A stretch of 64,000 nt of DNA from Microbulbifer halophilus (GCF_026183675.1 NZ_JAPIVK010000003.1:130407-194406); one strand, 5' to 3'; numbered from the stretch's first letter, positions 10,869-21,865 are shown. Notes: generated from the sequence alone by a model not told the origin. Numbers and translations: made by a program.

Positions 10869-11747
10869 TTATTCGATATTTTGCACTTGCTCCCGCATCT
10901 GCTCGATCAACACCTTCAACTCCACCGCCGCCTGGGTGGTATCGGTGACCACGGACTTGGAAGACAGTGTATTGGCCTCGCGGTTGAATTCCTGCATCAG
11001 GAAGTCCAGCCGCCGGCCGATGGCGCCGCCGCCTTTGAGTACGCGGCGGGCTTCGGCGACGTGGGCGTCGAGGCGGTCGAGTTCTTCGTCCACGTCGGCT
11101 TTCTGTGCCAGCAGTACGATTTCCTGTTCCAGCCGGTCCCGATCCAGGTCGTCCAGCAGTTCTTCCAGGCGCGTGCGCAGTTTTTCCCGCTGGGCGTCAA
11201 GGATCTGCGGCAGCAGTTTGCGCACCTCGGCCACCTGTACCTCTATGCTCTCGAGGCGCGTCTCGATAAATCTGCGCAACTCGGCGCCCTCCCGCTCCCG
11301 GTTGGCGGAAAGCTGTTCGAGCGCTTCCCGGAACGCCTTCAGGATCGCGGAGGACTGTTCCTCGGTGTCGGTTTCCGGTTCCGCGATCACGCCCGGCCAC
11401 TGCAGTAGCTGCAGCGGGTTGAGCGGTGCCGGCCCGTCGATCTGCGAGGATACCCGCCCGGCGGCGCTGACCAGGGCGCGCACCAGTTCTTCATCCACCT
11501 GCACTGAGGTCTGCTCGCCGGTATCGGCCTTGAGGGTCAGGCCCAGTTCCAGCTTGCCGCGGGCCAGCTGCTTGCGCAGGGCCTCCCGCAATCTGGTTTC
11601 CAGCGGGCGCGCGGCTTCGGGCAGGCGGAAGTGCGGTTCCAGGTATCGGTGGTTGACCGAGCGCAATTCCCAGGTGGCAGTGCCGGTGGCGAAAGAGGCC
11701 TCGGCACGGCCGAAAGCGGTCATACTGCGCACTGATTTGCTGCCCAT
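10869..11747 (-). CDS. yicC: YicC family endoribonuclease
   Basis: 292-residue YicC protein (E. coli 287 residues), a conserved bacterial RNase reported to participate in small-RNA turnover. The N-terminal YicC domain begins VRSMTAFGRAEA and carries SVNHRYLEPHFRLPE. The C-terminal DUF1732 half contains KADVDEELDRLDAHV, GGAIGRRLDFLMQEFNRE and ends near EQMREQVQNIE. The ATG at 11747 is preceded by AGGGAGTCGCA. It is divergent from rph, the same arrangement as in E. coli and Pseudomonas, with a shared short promoter region. Confidence 0.95.
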   Translation of the reverse strand: MGSKSVRSMTAFGRAEASFATGTATWELRSVNHRYLEPHFRLPEAARPLETRLREALRKQLARGKLELGLTLKADTGEQTSVQVDEELVRALVSAAGRVSSQIDGPAPLNPLQLLQWPGVIAEPETDTEEQSSAILKAFREALEQLSANREREGAELRRFIETRLESIEVQVAEVRKLLPQILDAQREKLRTRLEELLDDLDRDRLEQEIVLLAQKADVDEELDRLDAHVAEARRVLKGGGAIGRRLDFLMQEFNREANTLSSKSVVTDTTQAAVELKVLIEQMREQVQNIE

Positions 11748-11868
11748 TGCGACTCCCTGAAGGCGTTGACTGTTATCCGGTGGGGGCGGGCATCATAGCA
11801 TGCCCCCTGCGAGCCGGGTGGCTCAGGGTATACAATGGAGCGCTTTGTAAGAAATGGAGAGGTGGAGC

Positions 11869-12588
11869 ATGCAGCGTCCCAGTGGTCGAACGCCCGAGCA
11901 ATTGCGCGAGGTGCGCATTACCCGCAACTATACCCGTCACGCGGAGGGCTCCGTGCTGGTGGAGTTCGGCGATACCAAGGTGCTGTGCAACGCGTCGGTC
12001 GCCAGCGACGTGCCGCGCTTCCTGCGCGGCCAGGGCAGTGGCTGGATTACCGCGGAGTACGGCATGCTGCCCCGCTCCACCGGTTCGCGCATGGGGCGCG
12101 AGGCGGCCCGCGGCAAACAGGGTGGGCGCACGGTGGAGATCCAGCGCCTCATCGGTCGCTCCCTGCGCGCGGCGGTGGACCTGAAGAAGCTGGGCGAGCA
12201 CCAGATCACCCTCGACTGCGACGTCATCCAGGCCGACGGCGGCACCCGCACCGCGTCCATCACCGGTGCCTGCGTGGCGCTGGTGGATGCGCTGCGCTAT
12301 ATGCAGCGGGAGAAGATGATCAGTACCGATCCGCTGAACAATATGGTTGCCTCGGTGTCGGTCGGCATCTATCGGGGCGAGCCGGTGCTGGACCTGGACT
12401 ACCCCGAGGACAGCAGCGCCGACACCGATATGAACCTGGTGATGGCGGAAGACGGCGGCATGATCGAGATCCAGGGCACCGCCGAGGGCGCCCCCTTTAC
12501 CGAGCAGGAGTTTGCGCAGATGTTGGCGCTGGGTCGGGCGGGGATCGATGAGCTGATCGATCGGCAGAAAAAGGCATTGGCGGAGTGA
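11869..12588 (+). CDS. rph: Ribonuclease PH
   Basis: 239-residue phosphorolytic 3'-5' exoribonuclease that trims tRNA 3' ends. It opens [20 protein letters not shown], the standard start of the family; GGAGAGG lies about 8 bases before ATG 11869, so this start is preferred over an in-frame ATG 15 bases upstream. Diagnostic segments are [14 protein letters not shown], the [12 protein letters not shown] helix with phosphate-binding Arg, and [20 protein letters not shown]. The C-terminus is full length, unlike the frameshifted rph of E. coli K-12. It is convergent with crc and divergent from yicC. Confidence 0.97.
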   Translation: MQRPSGRTPEQLREVRITRNYTRHAEGSVLVEFGDTKVLCNASVASDVPRFLRGQGSGWITAEYGMLPRSTGSRMGREAARGKQGGRTVEIQRLIGRSLRAAVDLKKLGEHQITLDCDVIQADGGTRTASITGACVALVDALRYMQREKMISTDPLNNMVASVSVGIYRGEPVLDLDYPEDSSADTDMNLVMAEDGGMIEIQGTAEGAPFTEQEFAQMLALGRAGIDELIDRQKKALAE

Positions 12589-12593
12589 CGGAG

Positions 12594-12616
12594 CAGGGTG
12601 CGCACGGCGCACCCTG
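12594..12616. repeat. GGGTGCGCACGGCGCACCC palindrome, copy 2
   Basis: 23-base near-perfect palindrome between the convergent rph and crc genes. A looser GC-rich palindrome follows at about 12631-12657. No T-run is present. It may form the 3' hairpin for both transcripts, but more simply it is another copy of the dispersed repeat found at 2761, 16681, 16734 and 21176. Confidence 0.6.
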
Positions 12617-12649
12617 CGGCTTCGACCAGTGTGGCGCGCGCACCGCGCG

Positions 12650-13417
12650 TCACACCTCCAGGTCGTAATCCATGATCACCGGCAGGTGGCTGCAGAAGTC
12701 GACGTTTTTGTTGATGGCGCCGTACTCGATGCGGTTTCTGAGGCCGTGGGAAACCACCTGGAAGTCCGTGCGCCAGCCGTCGCCCTCGCCCACTTTGCCG
12801 CTCGGCCACCAGGTGAATTCGTCCGCGTCTTTCACCACCTTGCGGAAGGCGTCGATGTAGCCGATATCGTTGAACAGCTGGTCGAGCCAGCGCTGCTCGT
12901 GGCGCATGAAGCCGGGGGTGTCCTGGTGGTCCTGCCAGTTTTCGACGTCGGCGCGGCGGTGGGCCATGCCCCAGTTGCCGCAGAAGATGAAGTCGCGGCG
13001 CTTGCGGCTGATCTTGGTCAGGTGCGCCTGCATGTCGTCGAAGAACTGGACCTTTTTCTCCAGTGAGGACTCGTCGGTGGCCACCGGTGCCAGCAGGGAG
13101 CCGATGCTCAGGCGTTCGAAATCCGCCTGCAGGTAGCGGCCGAACATATCCTCGCCATTGGAAAAGCCCATGCCGAAGATGATCGCCTTCGGCTGGCTGC
13201 GGGTATAGATGGCAACGCCGTTTTCGTGCGGGGTACCGGAGTCGAAGAAATAGCTGTAGAAGCCGTCCGGGTGGAAGATCGGGTGATCCAGCTCCGGTTC
13301 CAGCGAGCGCAGGTCCTGGAGGCAGATCACGTCTGCATCCTGGTCCGCCAACCAATCGTAGAGGCCGCGCTGAGCCGCCTGATGAATGCCGTCTACCGAC
13401 AGACTCACTATTCGCAT
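12650..13417 (-). CDS. crc: Crc-type protein (catalytically degenerate EEP-family)
   Basis: 255-residue protein of the exonuclease-endonuclease-phosphatase (EEP) fold that matches Pseudomonas Crc better than exonuclease III. It opens MRIVSLSVDGIHQAAQRGLY and has GRYLQADFERLSI and a C-terminal VIMDYD. Catalytic EEP residues are lost: LQD instead of LQE near residue 33, GNW instead of GDxN near 147, and SHLPV in place of SDHxP near 243. Crc does not cut DNA; with Hfq it stabilises translational repression of catabolic mRNAs. Its position between rph and pyrE is the Pseudomonas position. The nuclease-inactive reading is inference from these residues. Confidence 0.88.
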   Translation of the reverse strand: MRIVSLSVDGIHQAAQRGLYDWLADQDADVICLQDLRSLEPELDHPIFHPDGFYSYFFDSGTPHENGVAIYTRSQPKAIIFGMGFSNGEDMFGRYLQADFERLSIGSLLAPVATDESSLEKKVQFFDDMQAHLTKISRKRRDFIFCGNWGMAHRRADVENWQDHQDTPGFMRHEQRWLDQLFNDIGYIDAFRKVVKDADEFTWWPSGKVGEGDGWRTDFQVVSHGLRNRIEYGAINKNVDFCSHLPVIMDYDLEV

Positions 13418-13533
13418 TATTAGCCCCTTACCAGCGGACTGTGTATGATTACTAACATTATCTAACAGTCATTCTCCGACAGGTCCCTGCGGAGAAGTCT
13501 CCTTTCACCTTAGCCAATAGTTATCAAATTTCC

Positions 13534-14187
13534 ATGCAGCAGTATCAGCGCGATTTTATCCATCTGGCCCTGGATCACCAGGTGCTGTGCTTCGGCGACT
13601 TCATCCTGAAATCCGGGCGCCAGAGCCCCTATTTTTTCAATGCCGGCCGATTCCACACCGGCGCCGCACTGGCAGCACTGGGGCGGGCCTACGCCGAGGC
13701 GATCATCGCGTCGGGGGTGGAGTTCGATGTCATCTTCGGGCCGGCCTATAAAGGTATACCGCTGGGTGCGGTAACCGCCGTGGCGCTGGCGCAGAAAGGT
13801 GTGGACAAGCCCTTCTGCTACAACCGCAAAGAGGCCAAGGATCACGGCGAGGGCGGAACCTTAGTGGGTGCGCCGCTCAAAGGCAAGGTTTTGATCATCG
13901 ACGACGTGATTACTGCCGGCACTGCGGTGCGCGAGGTGATGGCGGTGATCGAGCGGAACGGCGCCGAAGCCGCCGGTGTGGTGATCGGCCTCAACCGCCA
14001 GGAGAGGGCCGGCGAGGACTGTGAACTTTCCGCTATCCAGCAGGTGGAGCAAGAGTACAATATCCCGGTATTCGGTATCGTGCAGCTTGATGATATCGTC
14101 AGCTTCCTGCAGGAGGAGTCGCAGGATAGCGAAACCCTGCGGAAAATCGTGGACTACCGGCAGCGCTACGGCGTCTCCAGCCAGTGA
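13534..14187 (+). CDS. pyrE: Orotate phosphoribosyltransferase
   Basis: 217-residue enzyme that joins orotate to PRPP, giving OMP in de novo pyrimidine synthesis. The PRPP-binding motif [16 protein letters not shown] is intact at about residue 118. The N-terminus [13 protein letters not shown] and [14 protein letters not shown] are typical, as is KDHGEGG with its flexible catalytic loop. Length is normal (E. coli 213). It is divergent from crc across 116 bases that include two CTAAC boxes ten bases apart (13452 and 13462). A DUF4124 gene follows after 58 bases. Confidence 0.97.
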   Translation: MQQYQRDFIHLALDHQVLCFGDFILKSGRQSPYFFNAGRFHTGAALAALGRAYAEAIIASGVEFDVIFGPAYKGIPLGAVTAVALAQKGVDKPFCYNRKEAKDHGEGGTLVGAPLKGKVLIIDDVITAGTAVREVMAVIERNGAEAAGVVIGLNRQERAGEDCELSAIQQVEQEYNIPVFGIVQLDDIVSFLQEESQDSETLRKIVDYRQRYGVSSQ

Positions 14188-14245
14188 CCCCGCATCGGTC
14201 GCGGCCCGGGACGGCAGCGCGCCGGACAATTCAGTGAGAAGTGCG

Positions 14246-14860
14246 ATGAAAATCGCCCCGTCAACAATATCGCTACTGCTGGCCGCGGCCCTGGCTGCGG
14301 GCGCCCCGGCAACGGTGTGCGTCGCCGGGGAGACAGAGTTCGGCGACGATGTGCTCTACCGCTATACCGACGAAAACGGCGTCCAGGTGCTGGACGACGC
14401 GGTGCCGCCGCGCTATGTGGCCGGCGGCTACGAGATACTGGGCCGCTCCGGGCGCGTGCTCAAGGTGGTGCCGCCACAGCTGACCGGCGATGAGCTGAAA
14501 GAGCAGAAACGCCGCCGGGCGCAGGAAAAGGCGGACCGCAAACTGCTCAAGCGCTACAACAGCATCGCCGATATCGAGAGCGCCCGCTCGCGCAAGCTGG
14601 CCACCGTGGAGCAGGATATGGCGATCATGCGCTCCAACATCGTAACGCTCGGCAACCAGATAGAGCAGGAAGAGGCCAAGGCTGCGCGCACCCAGCGCAA
14701 CGGCGGTGACGTGGTGCCGGAACTGCTGCAGCGCATCGAGGACCTGCGCCAGGAAGTGGAGGTGGTGCGCGAACGCCTGCAGCGGCGCGAAGCCGAGGCG
14801 GAGCGTCTGGACAAAGAATTCGATCGCGCCGCGGCGCGCTTTGCCGAAATCGCCGACTAG
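14246..14860 (+). CDS. DUF4124-domain periplasmic coiled-coil protein
   Basis: 204-residue exported protein of unknown function. ATG 14246 gives a signal peptide (LLLAAALAAGAPATVCVAG) and is preceded by GTGAGAAG; the longer open frame overlaps pyrE and is not used. Residues about 32-70 form a DUF4124-like module (LYRYTDENGVQVLDD), seen in many gammaproteobacterial envelope proteins. The remainder is strongly charged, heptad-like helix (LLQRIEDLRQEVEVVRERLQ), so a coiled coil is likely. It follows pyrE closely and may be cotranscribed. A hairpin repeat starts 11 bases after its stop. Confidence 0.8.
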   Translation: MKIAPSTISLLLAAALAAGAPATVCVAGETEFGDDVLYRYTDENGVQVLDDAVPPRYVAGGYEILGRSGRVLKVVPPQLTGDELKEQKRRRAQEKADRKLLKRYNSIADIESARSRKLATVEQDMAIMRSNIVTLGNQIEQEEAKAARTQRNGGDVVPELLQRIEDLRQEVEVVRERLQRREAEAERLDKEFDRAAARFAEIAD

Positions 14861-14871
14861 GCGCCTGCTGC

Positions 14872-14949
14872 GTAGGATGGGCAAAGGAGCGCAGCGACGT
14901 GCCCATCAGCCGCACCGGTGATGGGCACGCTCCGCTTTGCCCATCCTAC
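14872..14949. repeat. GTAGGATGGGCAAAG... inverted-repeat element
   Basis: 78-base imperfect palindrome. The left arm begins GTAGGATGGGCAAAGGAGCG and the right arm ends CTTTGCCCATCCTAC, with a secondary TGCCCATCA / TGATGGGCA hairpin around CCGCACCGG. This pattern is a familiar dispersed intergenic repeat of proteobacteria. It separates the convergent DUF4124 and slmA genes and may double as a transcription terminator for both. Confidence 0.75.
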
Positions 14950-14956
14950 CCACCCA

Positions 14957-15562
14957 TCAGGGCACCAGCGCCGTCTCCCGAAAGAAACCCGCCATCAGCA
15001 CTGGCCACTGCTCCGCCCAGTATTCGGTGGGCTTGCGTTTGAAGCCGCTGCGCACGTACTGGACGATACGGCCCTCGGCGCTGGCCATCAGCAGGTTGGC
15101 GGCGCCGCCCAGGGGAATGGCCGGGCGCAGTTGCTCGCGCAGTTCCGCCTCGCGCAGAATCTGTTTCAGCTGGGTTTCCAGGCGATCGAAGAACTGCAGG
15201 ATGCGCCCGTGCAGCCGGTCCGTCTCGCCGGTGAGGGCGTCGCCGGTGAGCAGGCGGGTGATACCCGGGTTGCGCTCGCAGAAGGCCAGCAGCAGGTGCA
15301 GGATTTTCTGGCAGCGTGTCAGGGCCGACGGCTCGTCCTGCAGGATCAGGGACACGCGACTGAACACCGTCTCCTCGATAAACTCGATCAGTCCCTCGAA
15401 CATTTTCGACTTGCTGGGGAAGTGGCGGTACAGCGCCGCCTCGGAAAAGCCCACCTCCCTGGCCAGGGCCGCGGTGGTGATGCGGGCGCCGGGGCTGGCC
15501 TCCAGCATATGGGCCAGGGCCTGCAGAATCTGTTGACGCCGGTTGATCTTTTCGCTGCTCAT
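14957..15562 (-). CDS. slmA: Nucleoid occlusion factor SlmA (TetR fold)
   Basis: 201-residue TetR-fold DNA-binding protein. The helix-turn-helix [36 protein letters not shown] closely follows E. coli SlmA, and the C-terminal half retains the SlmA pattern ([39 protein letters not shown]) that generic TetR regulators lack. SlmA binds chromosomal sites and antagonises FtsZ polymerisation over the nucleoid. In E. coli it lies beside pyrE in dut-slmA-pyrE-rph; here it sits between pyrE/DUF4124 and argB on the minus strand. Confidence 0.93.
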   Translation of the reverse strand: MSSEKINRRQQILQALAHMLEASPGARITTAALAREVGFSEAALYRHFPSKSKMFEGLIEFIEETVFSRVSLILQDEPSALTRCQKILHLLLAFCERNPGITRLLTGDALTGETDRLHGRILQFFDRLETQLKQILREAELREQLRPAIPLGGAANLLMASAEGRIVQYVRSGFKRKPTEYWAEQWPVLMAGFFRETALVP

Positions 15563-15703
15563 TGACTGCCTTGTAACCCGGGCGCTGCCCGGATGCTGGG
15601 TTTCTTGTTATCGCCGAGAGAAGTGCGGCGGCGGAATGCTAACGATTCGCCGCGCCCGCTTCAAATGCTATCCGATGAATAGACGCCCGCTGCGCGTCGG
15701 GCT

Positions 15704-16750
<1,047 letters not shown>

Positions 16751-16754
<4 letters not shown>

Positions 16755-19105
16755 ACAAGTTGCCAGTCGGGCACGGCCAGCTTGGGGTCGATTTTCTTCA
16801 GTTGGGCCATCAGCTGCTGGCGGATACGCTCCAGCGCCTCTTCGGTTTCGGCCTCGAAGCGCAGCGTTAGCGCGGCGCCGGTATTGGAGGCGCGCACCAG
16901 TCCCCAGCCGTCCGCGTACTCGATGCGCAGGCCGTCGATGGTGTTGATATCGGCCTCGCCGAAATCGCCCTGTTTTTGCAGCTTTTCGATCAGCGCAAAT
17001 TTTTCGCGCTCGTCCACCTCGATCAGGATTTCCGGTGTGCTGACCAGTTGCGGCAGCGATTCGAGCAGCTCGTCCAGGCTCTGTTCGCGCAGCGCCATGA
17101 TTTCCAGTATCCGCGCGGCGGCGTAGATGCCGTCGTCGAAGCCGAACCAGCGGTCGCGGATAAAAATATGGCCGGACAGTTCGCCGCCGAGAATGGCCTT
17201 TGTCTCCAGCATCTTGGTTTTCATCGGCGCGTGGCCGGTCTTCCACATGATCGGGCGGCCGCCGTACTGGTTGACCAGCTGCGCCAGGGCGCGGCTGCTC
17301 TTCACGTCGAAGACGATATCCTCGCCGGGATTGCGCGCCAGGATATCCCGGGCCAGCAGCATCACCAGGCGGTCCGCCCAGGCGATGCGGCCGGAAGACG
17401 AAACCAGAGTCACTCGGTCGCCGTCGCCGTCGAGCGCGACACCGAGATCGGCGCCGGTCTCCTTCACCTCGTCGATCAGCGCCTCGAGGTTCTCCGGGCG
17501 CGATGGGTCCGGCGGGTGGTTGGGAAAGTTGCCGTCGATCTCGCAGAAGAGCGGTGTCACCGCACAGCCCAGTTGCTCGAACAGACGCGGCGCCAGCAGC
17601 GAGGTGGCGCCGTTGCCCGCGTCCACCACCAGTCTCGGCTGCCCGGCCAGGGCCACATCGTTGAAGATGGCGTCGATATAGGTCTCGCGAATATCCTGCT
17701 CGCGATTGCTGCCCTGGCCGCTCTTGAAGGGCCCCTTCTGCATCAGTTGGTGCAGGCGCTGTAGTTTGTCCTCCGCCAGCGGCCGGCCCTTCATGACGAT
17801 CTTGAAGCCGTTGTAGTCCGCCGGGTTGTGGCTGGCAGTGACGACGATACCGCTGCTGGTGTTTTTGCCCCTGGCACAGGCGAAATACAGCAGCGGCGAC
17901 GGCACCAGGCCCAGGTTTACGCTGTTGCAGCCGCTGTCGAGAATGCCCTCGATCAGGCAGCTGGCCAGCAGCTCGCTGCTGTTGCGGCCGTCGCGGCCCA
18001 CCAGCAGCAGCTCCTCGCCGATGTGCTGGGCGAGGCTGCCGAGTGCGCGGCCCAACTGGTAGGCGAAGGGCTCATTGATTTCCCTGCCGGCGATACCGCG
18101 GATATCGTAGGCGCGAAATACCTGCCGCGGGAAATCGGTAGTGGCCTGCAGCTCCGATTTGGCCGGCGCCTGCGCCGCCGGCTGTTCGACCGTGGCGCTG
18201 GGCGCGACGCGCTGCGGAACCGGCTCCTTCCCGCTTTCGGCGAGCAGGTCCGGTTGGCCGGGCTCGGGATGGTCGGCATTGCCGCCGCGGGCACTACTGC
18301 CAATGCTGCGCTCCCAGGGCGCCGGGATATGGCGGGGCACAAAGCGCAGCAGCAACAGCAGGGTGATCAGCAAACCGATACCGCCGCCGATATAGCACCA
18401 GCGCCCGGCGATGCCGTGTGTGCGGGCAAAGCCGGCATCGGGGGTGAATTCCACGGTCAGGTAGCTGCCCTCGACTGCGGCCCTGGCCGAGCTGCCCCTG
18501 CCCTGGCCGGCGCGCCACAGCGCCCGCGCCGGGCCGTCGGAGAATTTCTGCAGCAGAACCAGTTGCCCGCCGCCGCTGTGCAGCTCTTCCAGTGTTGTGG
18601 CAAAGGTGTCGAACGGTTGTGTCACCAGCAGGGCGCTGTCGCCTTCCAGGGGGATGGCATTGTGTAGTTGCCGCCGGTCGTCGACACCGGTGCGCAGGAT
18701 TTCCAGCGGTTGAGACGCCTCCTCCAGGCTGCGCTCGAGCAGGTCCACCAGGGCGAAATTGAGTGGCGGCCGGCTGCCTGCGCCCACGCGGATGTCGCCG
18801 CGCCCGAAAAACTGTGCCCGGGCGCCGTCCGGCAGGGCGGCATTGTCGTTCAGTGTGGCGGGGGTGAAAGCGCCGGCCAGCTTCTGCAGTTGGCCGGCGC
18901 GCGCGCGCAATTGTTGTTGCAGCTGCGCGGCGTCTTCCCGGACGCGGCTGTCGGCCGCCGCCGCTATCTGTTCCGCACTGCGCGGGGCGACGATATTGCG
19001 CTCGATATAGTAGGCGCCGCCCATCCAGGCGGCCACTGCCAGCAGGGCCGGCAGCAGCAGGCCGCGGTGAATCACGGGGAGGCGATCGGGTCTGTCGGAA
19101 GCCAC
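16751..19105 (-). CDS. algC: Membrane-anchored phosphomannomutase/phosphoglucomutase (AlgC-type)
   Basis: 784 residues, much longer than the roughly 460-residue soluble enzyme. Residues 1-320 form an N-terminal module: TM helix about 16-36, a presumably periplasmic alpha/beta region with coiled-coil start, TM helix about 235-255, then a proline/alanine linker. The catalytic part starts near DFPRQVFRAYDIRGIAG (about 324). It has the phosphoserine loop TASHNP (Ser425), metal loop DGDGDR, sugar loop GGELSGH and the C-terminal phosphate-binding VRASNTGAALTLR. It interconverts hexose 6- and 1-phosphates for GDP-mannose and LPS precursors. Start is GTG 19105. A similar long form exists for Pseudomonas AlgC. 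It follows coaBC by 24 bases with no dut between them. Confidence 0.92.
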
Positions 19106-19129
19106 GGGAAATTCCAGTAACGCTGATTG

Positions 19130-20341
19130 TTATTGTGCAAATGCCTTGTCGGCGATGATTTCGATCAGTTGTTCGGCCAGCCCGGTTTTCAGCGCCGGCG
19201 GCAGTTCGCGGCTGCCGCCGGCGTCAATCACGGTGACGGCGTTGCGGTCGCTGTCGAAGCCGCTGTCCGCCGCGCTGACATCGTTGGCGATGATCAGGTC
19301 GAGGTTCTTGCGGGCCAGCTTGCCCCGCGCGTGCTCGAGCATTTTTTCCGTCTCCGCGGCAAAGCCCACGGTAAAAGGCCGCCGCTCTTTGCGTGCGGCG
19401 ATGGCGGCGACGATATCCGGATTCTTTACCAGTGCCAGGCTCTCGCGCTCCCCGTCACCGGTCTTCTTGATCTTCTGCGCGGAGATTTCCGCCGGGCGGA
19501 AGTCCGCCACCGCGGCGGCGGCGATGAATATATCGCACAGGTCGGCGGCGCGCTCGGCGGTTTCGCGCATTTCCAGCGCGTCGGTGACATCGATGCGTTT
19601 GACCCCCGGCGGCGTGGGTTGATTGACCGGCCCGGCGATCAGTGTCACCTCGGCGCCGGCCCGCTGCGCCGCCGCAGCCAGCGCAAAGCCCATTTTGCCG
19701 GAGCTGTGGTTGCTGAGAAAGCGCACCGGATCCAGCGCTTCGCGGGTGGGGCCGGCGGTCACGGCGATTTTCCTGCCCGCCAGCGACGCTGTCGGCCGCA
19801 GCAGGGATTCGGTTTCCGCCACCAGTGCGTCGGGTTCCAGCATGCGCCCGGGGCCCACATCGCCGCAGGCCTGGCTGCCGGCGGCCGGCCCCCAGATCAG
19901 CGTACCGCGACCGGCCAGCGTGTCCGCGTTGGCCGCGGTGGCCGGGTGGCGCCACATGGCCTGGTTCATGGCCGGGGCGATGGCCAGCCTCGCCTCGCTG
20001 GCCAGGCACAGGGTGCTCAGCAGGTCGTCCGCCATACCGGCGGCCAGCTTGGCCATCACCTGGGCGCTGGCGGGGGCGATCAGGATCAGGTCCGCCCACT
20101 TGGCCAGCTCGATATGGCCCATGGCGGCCTCGGCGTCCGGGTCCAGCAGATCCGTATGCACCGGGTTGCCGGACAGTGCCTGGTAGGTCATCGGTCGCAC
20201 GAACTCCTGCGCGCCGGCGGTCATCACCACGCGCACGTCGGCGCCGCGCTCGCTCAGGCGGCGCACCAGGTCGGCACTCTTGTAGGCGGCGATACCGCCG
20301 CTGATACCCAGCAGGATGCGTTTTTCGGCCAGGGAAGACAT
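19130..20341 (-). CDS. coaBC: Bifunctional phosphopantothenoylcysteine decarboxylase/synthetase
   Basis: 403-residue CoaBC (Dfp). The N-terminal flavoprotein CoaC domain (to about 190) has [20 protein letters not shown], the active-site His in [11 protein letters not shown], and [13 protein letters not shown], the PXMNXXMW signature. The C-terminal CoaB synthetase has [28 protein letters not shown] and the FKRAxxD-type region near AVADFRPAE. Together they make 4'-phosphopantetheine from phosphopantothenate and cysteine for CoA. ATG 20341 is chosen from homology; it is divergent from radC. CoaD, a later step of the pathway, lies at 26796. Confidence 0.96.
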   Translation of the reverse strand: MSSLAEKRILLGISGGIAAYKSADLVRRLSERGADVRVVMTAGAQEFVRPMTYQALSGNPVHTDLLDPDAEAAMGHIELAKWADLILIAPASAQVMAKLAAGMADDLLSTLCLASEARLAIAPAMNQAMWRHPATAANADTLAGRGTLIWGPAAGSQACGDVGPGRMLEPDALVAETESLLRPTASLAGRKIAVTAGPTREALDPVRFLSNHSSGKMGFALAAAAQRAGAEVTLIAGPVNQPTPPGVKRIDVTDALEMRETAERAADLCDIFIAAAAVADFRPAEISAQKIKKTGDGERESLALVKNPDIVAAIAARKERRPFTVGFAAETEKMLEHARGKLARKNLDLIIANDVSAADSGFDSDRNAVTVIDAGGSRELPPALKTGLAEQLIEIIADKAFAQ

Positions 20342-20418
20342 AGGGCTGTTTCCGAAATCCGGGGAGCGGGTAAGATTAGCATTTCTGCGCCCGATCAATA
20401 AGGAAAGGAATCGACGCC

Positions 20419-21105
20419 ATGGAAGGGAATCTGACCATCAAGGACTGGCCGGCGGCGGAACGGCCGCGGGAGAAGCTGCTCGAGCGGGGCGCGGAGGCGC
20501 TGTCGGATGCCGAGCTGCTGGCCATCTTCCTGCGTACCGGCGTGACCGGTTTGTCGGCGGTGGACCTGTCGCGCCAGTTGCTGGCGGATTTCGGCGGCCT
20601 GCGGCCGCTGCTGGAGGCGGACAGGGGCGAGTTCTGCCGCGGCAAGGGGCTGGGTGACGCCAAATACGTACAGCTGCAGGCGGTGCTGGAGATGGCGCGG
20701 CGCCACCTGGCGGAGGCGCTGCAGCGCTCCGACGCCCTGCGCAGCCCCGGCGCCGTGCGCGACTACCTGTCCGCACAACTGCGCCACCGCCGCCGGGAGG
20801 TCTTCTGCTGTCTCTACCTGGACACCCAGCACCGCGTGATCGCCTTCGAGGAACTGTTCGAGGGCACCCTCAACGCCGCCAGCGTCTATCCCCGCGAGGT
20901 GGTGCAGGCGGCCCTGAAGAAAAACGCCGCCGCGGTCATCCTCGCCCACAACCATCCCTCCGGTGTCAGCGAGCCCAGCCAGGCGGATATCTGGATCACC
21001 GAGCGGTTGAGCAAGGCGCTGGAGCTGGTTGATATCAAGGTGCTGGACCATATGATCGTCGGCGAGGGGCAGGCGCTGTCGTTTGCCGAGCAGGGATTGC
21101 TGTGA
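20419..21105 (+). CDS. radC: RadC family JAB/MPN-domain protein
   Basis: 228-residue RadC protein. An N-terminal helix-hairpin-helix-like part ([17 protein letters not shown]) precedes the JAMM metallo-domain: a Glu in [19 protein letters not shown] and the metal motif [14 protein letters not shown] near residue 175. Its exact biochemical role is unsettled; the historic radiation-repair link in E. coli was traced to another gene. ATG 20419 follows AAGGAAAGGAATCG. The gene is divergent from coaBC and precedes rpmB, the arrangement known from Pseudomonas and E. coli. Confidence 0.95.
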   Translation: MEGNLTIKDWPAAERPREKLLERGAEALSDAELLAIFLRTGVTGLSAVDLSRQLLADFGGLRPLLEADRGEFCRGKGLGDAKYVQLQAVLEMARRHLAEALQRSDALRSPGAVRDYLSAQLRHRRREVFCCLYLDTQHRVIAFEELFEGTLNAASVYPREVVQAALKKNAAAVILAHNHPSGVSEPSQADIWITERLSKALELVDIKVLDHMIVGEGQALSFAEQGLL

Positions 21106-21132
21106 ATGGTGGAAAGGCCCGGGATCCTTTTG

Positions 21133-21161
21133 CGTCATTCCGGATCAAGTCCGGAATGACG
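21133..21161. repeat. CGTCATTCCGGA...TCCGGAATGACG palindrome
   Basis: 29-base palindrome with 12-base arms and a short loop, 28 bases after the radC stop. It resembles a widespread bacterial intergenic repeat (CGTCATTCC family). No T-run follows, so terminator function is uncertain. Confidence 0.65.
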
Positions 21162-21175
21162 AGAGGACAGATACA

Positions 21176-21194
21176 AGGGTGCGCCGTGCGCACC
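21176..21194. repeat. GGGTGCGCCGTGCGCACC palindrome, copy 5
   Basis: Same dispersed palindrome family as at 2761, 12594, 16681 and 16734; here downstream of radC. Confidence 0.6.
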
Positions 21195-21257
21195 GTTGAC
21201 CTGGTGGTGAGCACAGTGCAGCTACTGCTCCCGAGCCCCGATTTCCCTGTACAAAAC

Positions 21258-21286
21258 TTGCTCCCCGCCCCCTCTTCTGGTATAAA
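21258..21286 (+). promoter_or_regulatory. Candidate sigma-70 promoter of rpmB-rpmG
   Basis: TTGCTC (21258-21263) and TATAAA (21281-21286) are separated by exactly 17 bases, matching the vegetative promoter layout. It would give a leader of about 120 bases before rpmB. Confidence 0.5.
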
Positions 21287-21415
21287 ACGCCGCTCTTTGC
21301 GGCCGGGCCAGATTCTGAACAGTATCCGCCGCCGCCCAGGAACCGGACTAGAATCCCGAATTGATGTCCCCGCACCCCTGTCATGCGGGCACGAGAGTTT
21401 TGAAGAGGCCAACAG

Positions 21416-21652
21416 ATGTCCAAGGTATGTCAGGTAACCGGTAAGCGCCCGGTCACCGGTAACAATGTATCCCACGCCAAAAACCGCACCAAGCGTCGCT
21501 TTGTGCCCAACCTGCACAGCCACCGCTTCTGGGTGGAATCAGAGAAGCGCTTCGTGAAGCTGCGCGTCTCCTCCAAGGGTATGCGCGTGATCGACAAGAA
21601 AGGTATCGATACCGTGCTGAAAGAGCTGCGCGCCCGCGGCGAGAAAGTCTAA
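21416..21652 (+). CDS. rpmB: 50S ribosomal protein L28
   Basis: 78-residue L28, a small basic protein of the large ribosomal subunit. It begins [20 protein letters not shown] and continues [11 protein letters not shown], the family hallmark; length equals E. coli L28 (78). GAGGCC lies about 8 bases before the ATG. It forms an operon with rpmG 36 bases downstream, ending at the terminator near 21866. Confidence 0.98.
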   Translation: MSKVCQVTGKRPVTGNNVSHAKNRTKRRFVPNLHSHRFWVESEKRFVKLRVSSKGMRVIDKKGIDTVLKELRARGEKV

Positions 21653-21688
21653 CCGGCGTCGAGCCGCTGAGAGATTGGAGACAGTAAG

Positions 21689-21844
21689 ATGCAAGAGAAG
21701 ATTCGCCTGAATTCAAGCGCCGGTACCGGCCACTTCTACACCACCACCAAGAACAAGCGCAACATGCCGGAAAAGATGTCGATCAAAAAGTACGATCCGG
21801 TCGTCCGCAAGCATGTGATCTACAAGGAAGGCAAGATCAAGTAG
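21689..21844 (+). CDS. rpmG: 50S ribosomal protein L33
   Basis: 51-residue L33: [20 protein letters not shown], then [19 protein letters not shown] and a basic end (KEGKIK). No zinc-ribbon CxxC pairs are present, so this is the zinc-independent (C-minus) form. ATG 21689 follows GGAGACAGTAAG. It is the last gene of rpmB-rpmG, with an intrinsic terminator 22 bases after the stop. Confidence 0.97.
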   Translation: MQEKIRLNSSAGTGHFYTTTKNKRNMPEKMSIKKYDPVVRKHVIYKEGKIK

Positions 21845-21865
21845 TTGCCTGTCTTGAAGCGTTCG

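Larger units (their letters stand above)
21106..21415. other. Intergenic stretch between radC and rpmB
   Basis: 310 bases with no gene. It holds a CGTCATTCCGGA hairpin (21133-21161), a member of the GGGTGCGC palindrome family (21176-21194) and a good sigma-70 promoter candidate for rpmB (21258-21286). The remaining leader of about 120 bases is long enough for post-transcriptional control, but I recognise no known leader motif. Confidence 0.6.

Noticed and set aside
10700-10948. Plus-strand frame preceded by a good GGAGG
   Set aside because: It runs into the 3' end of yicC antisense and has no family similarity.
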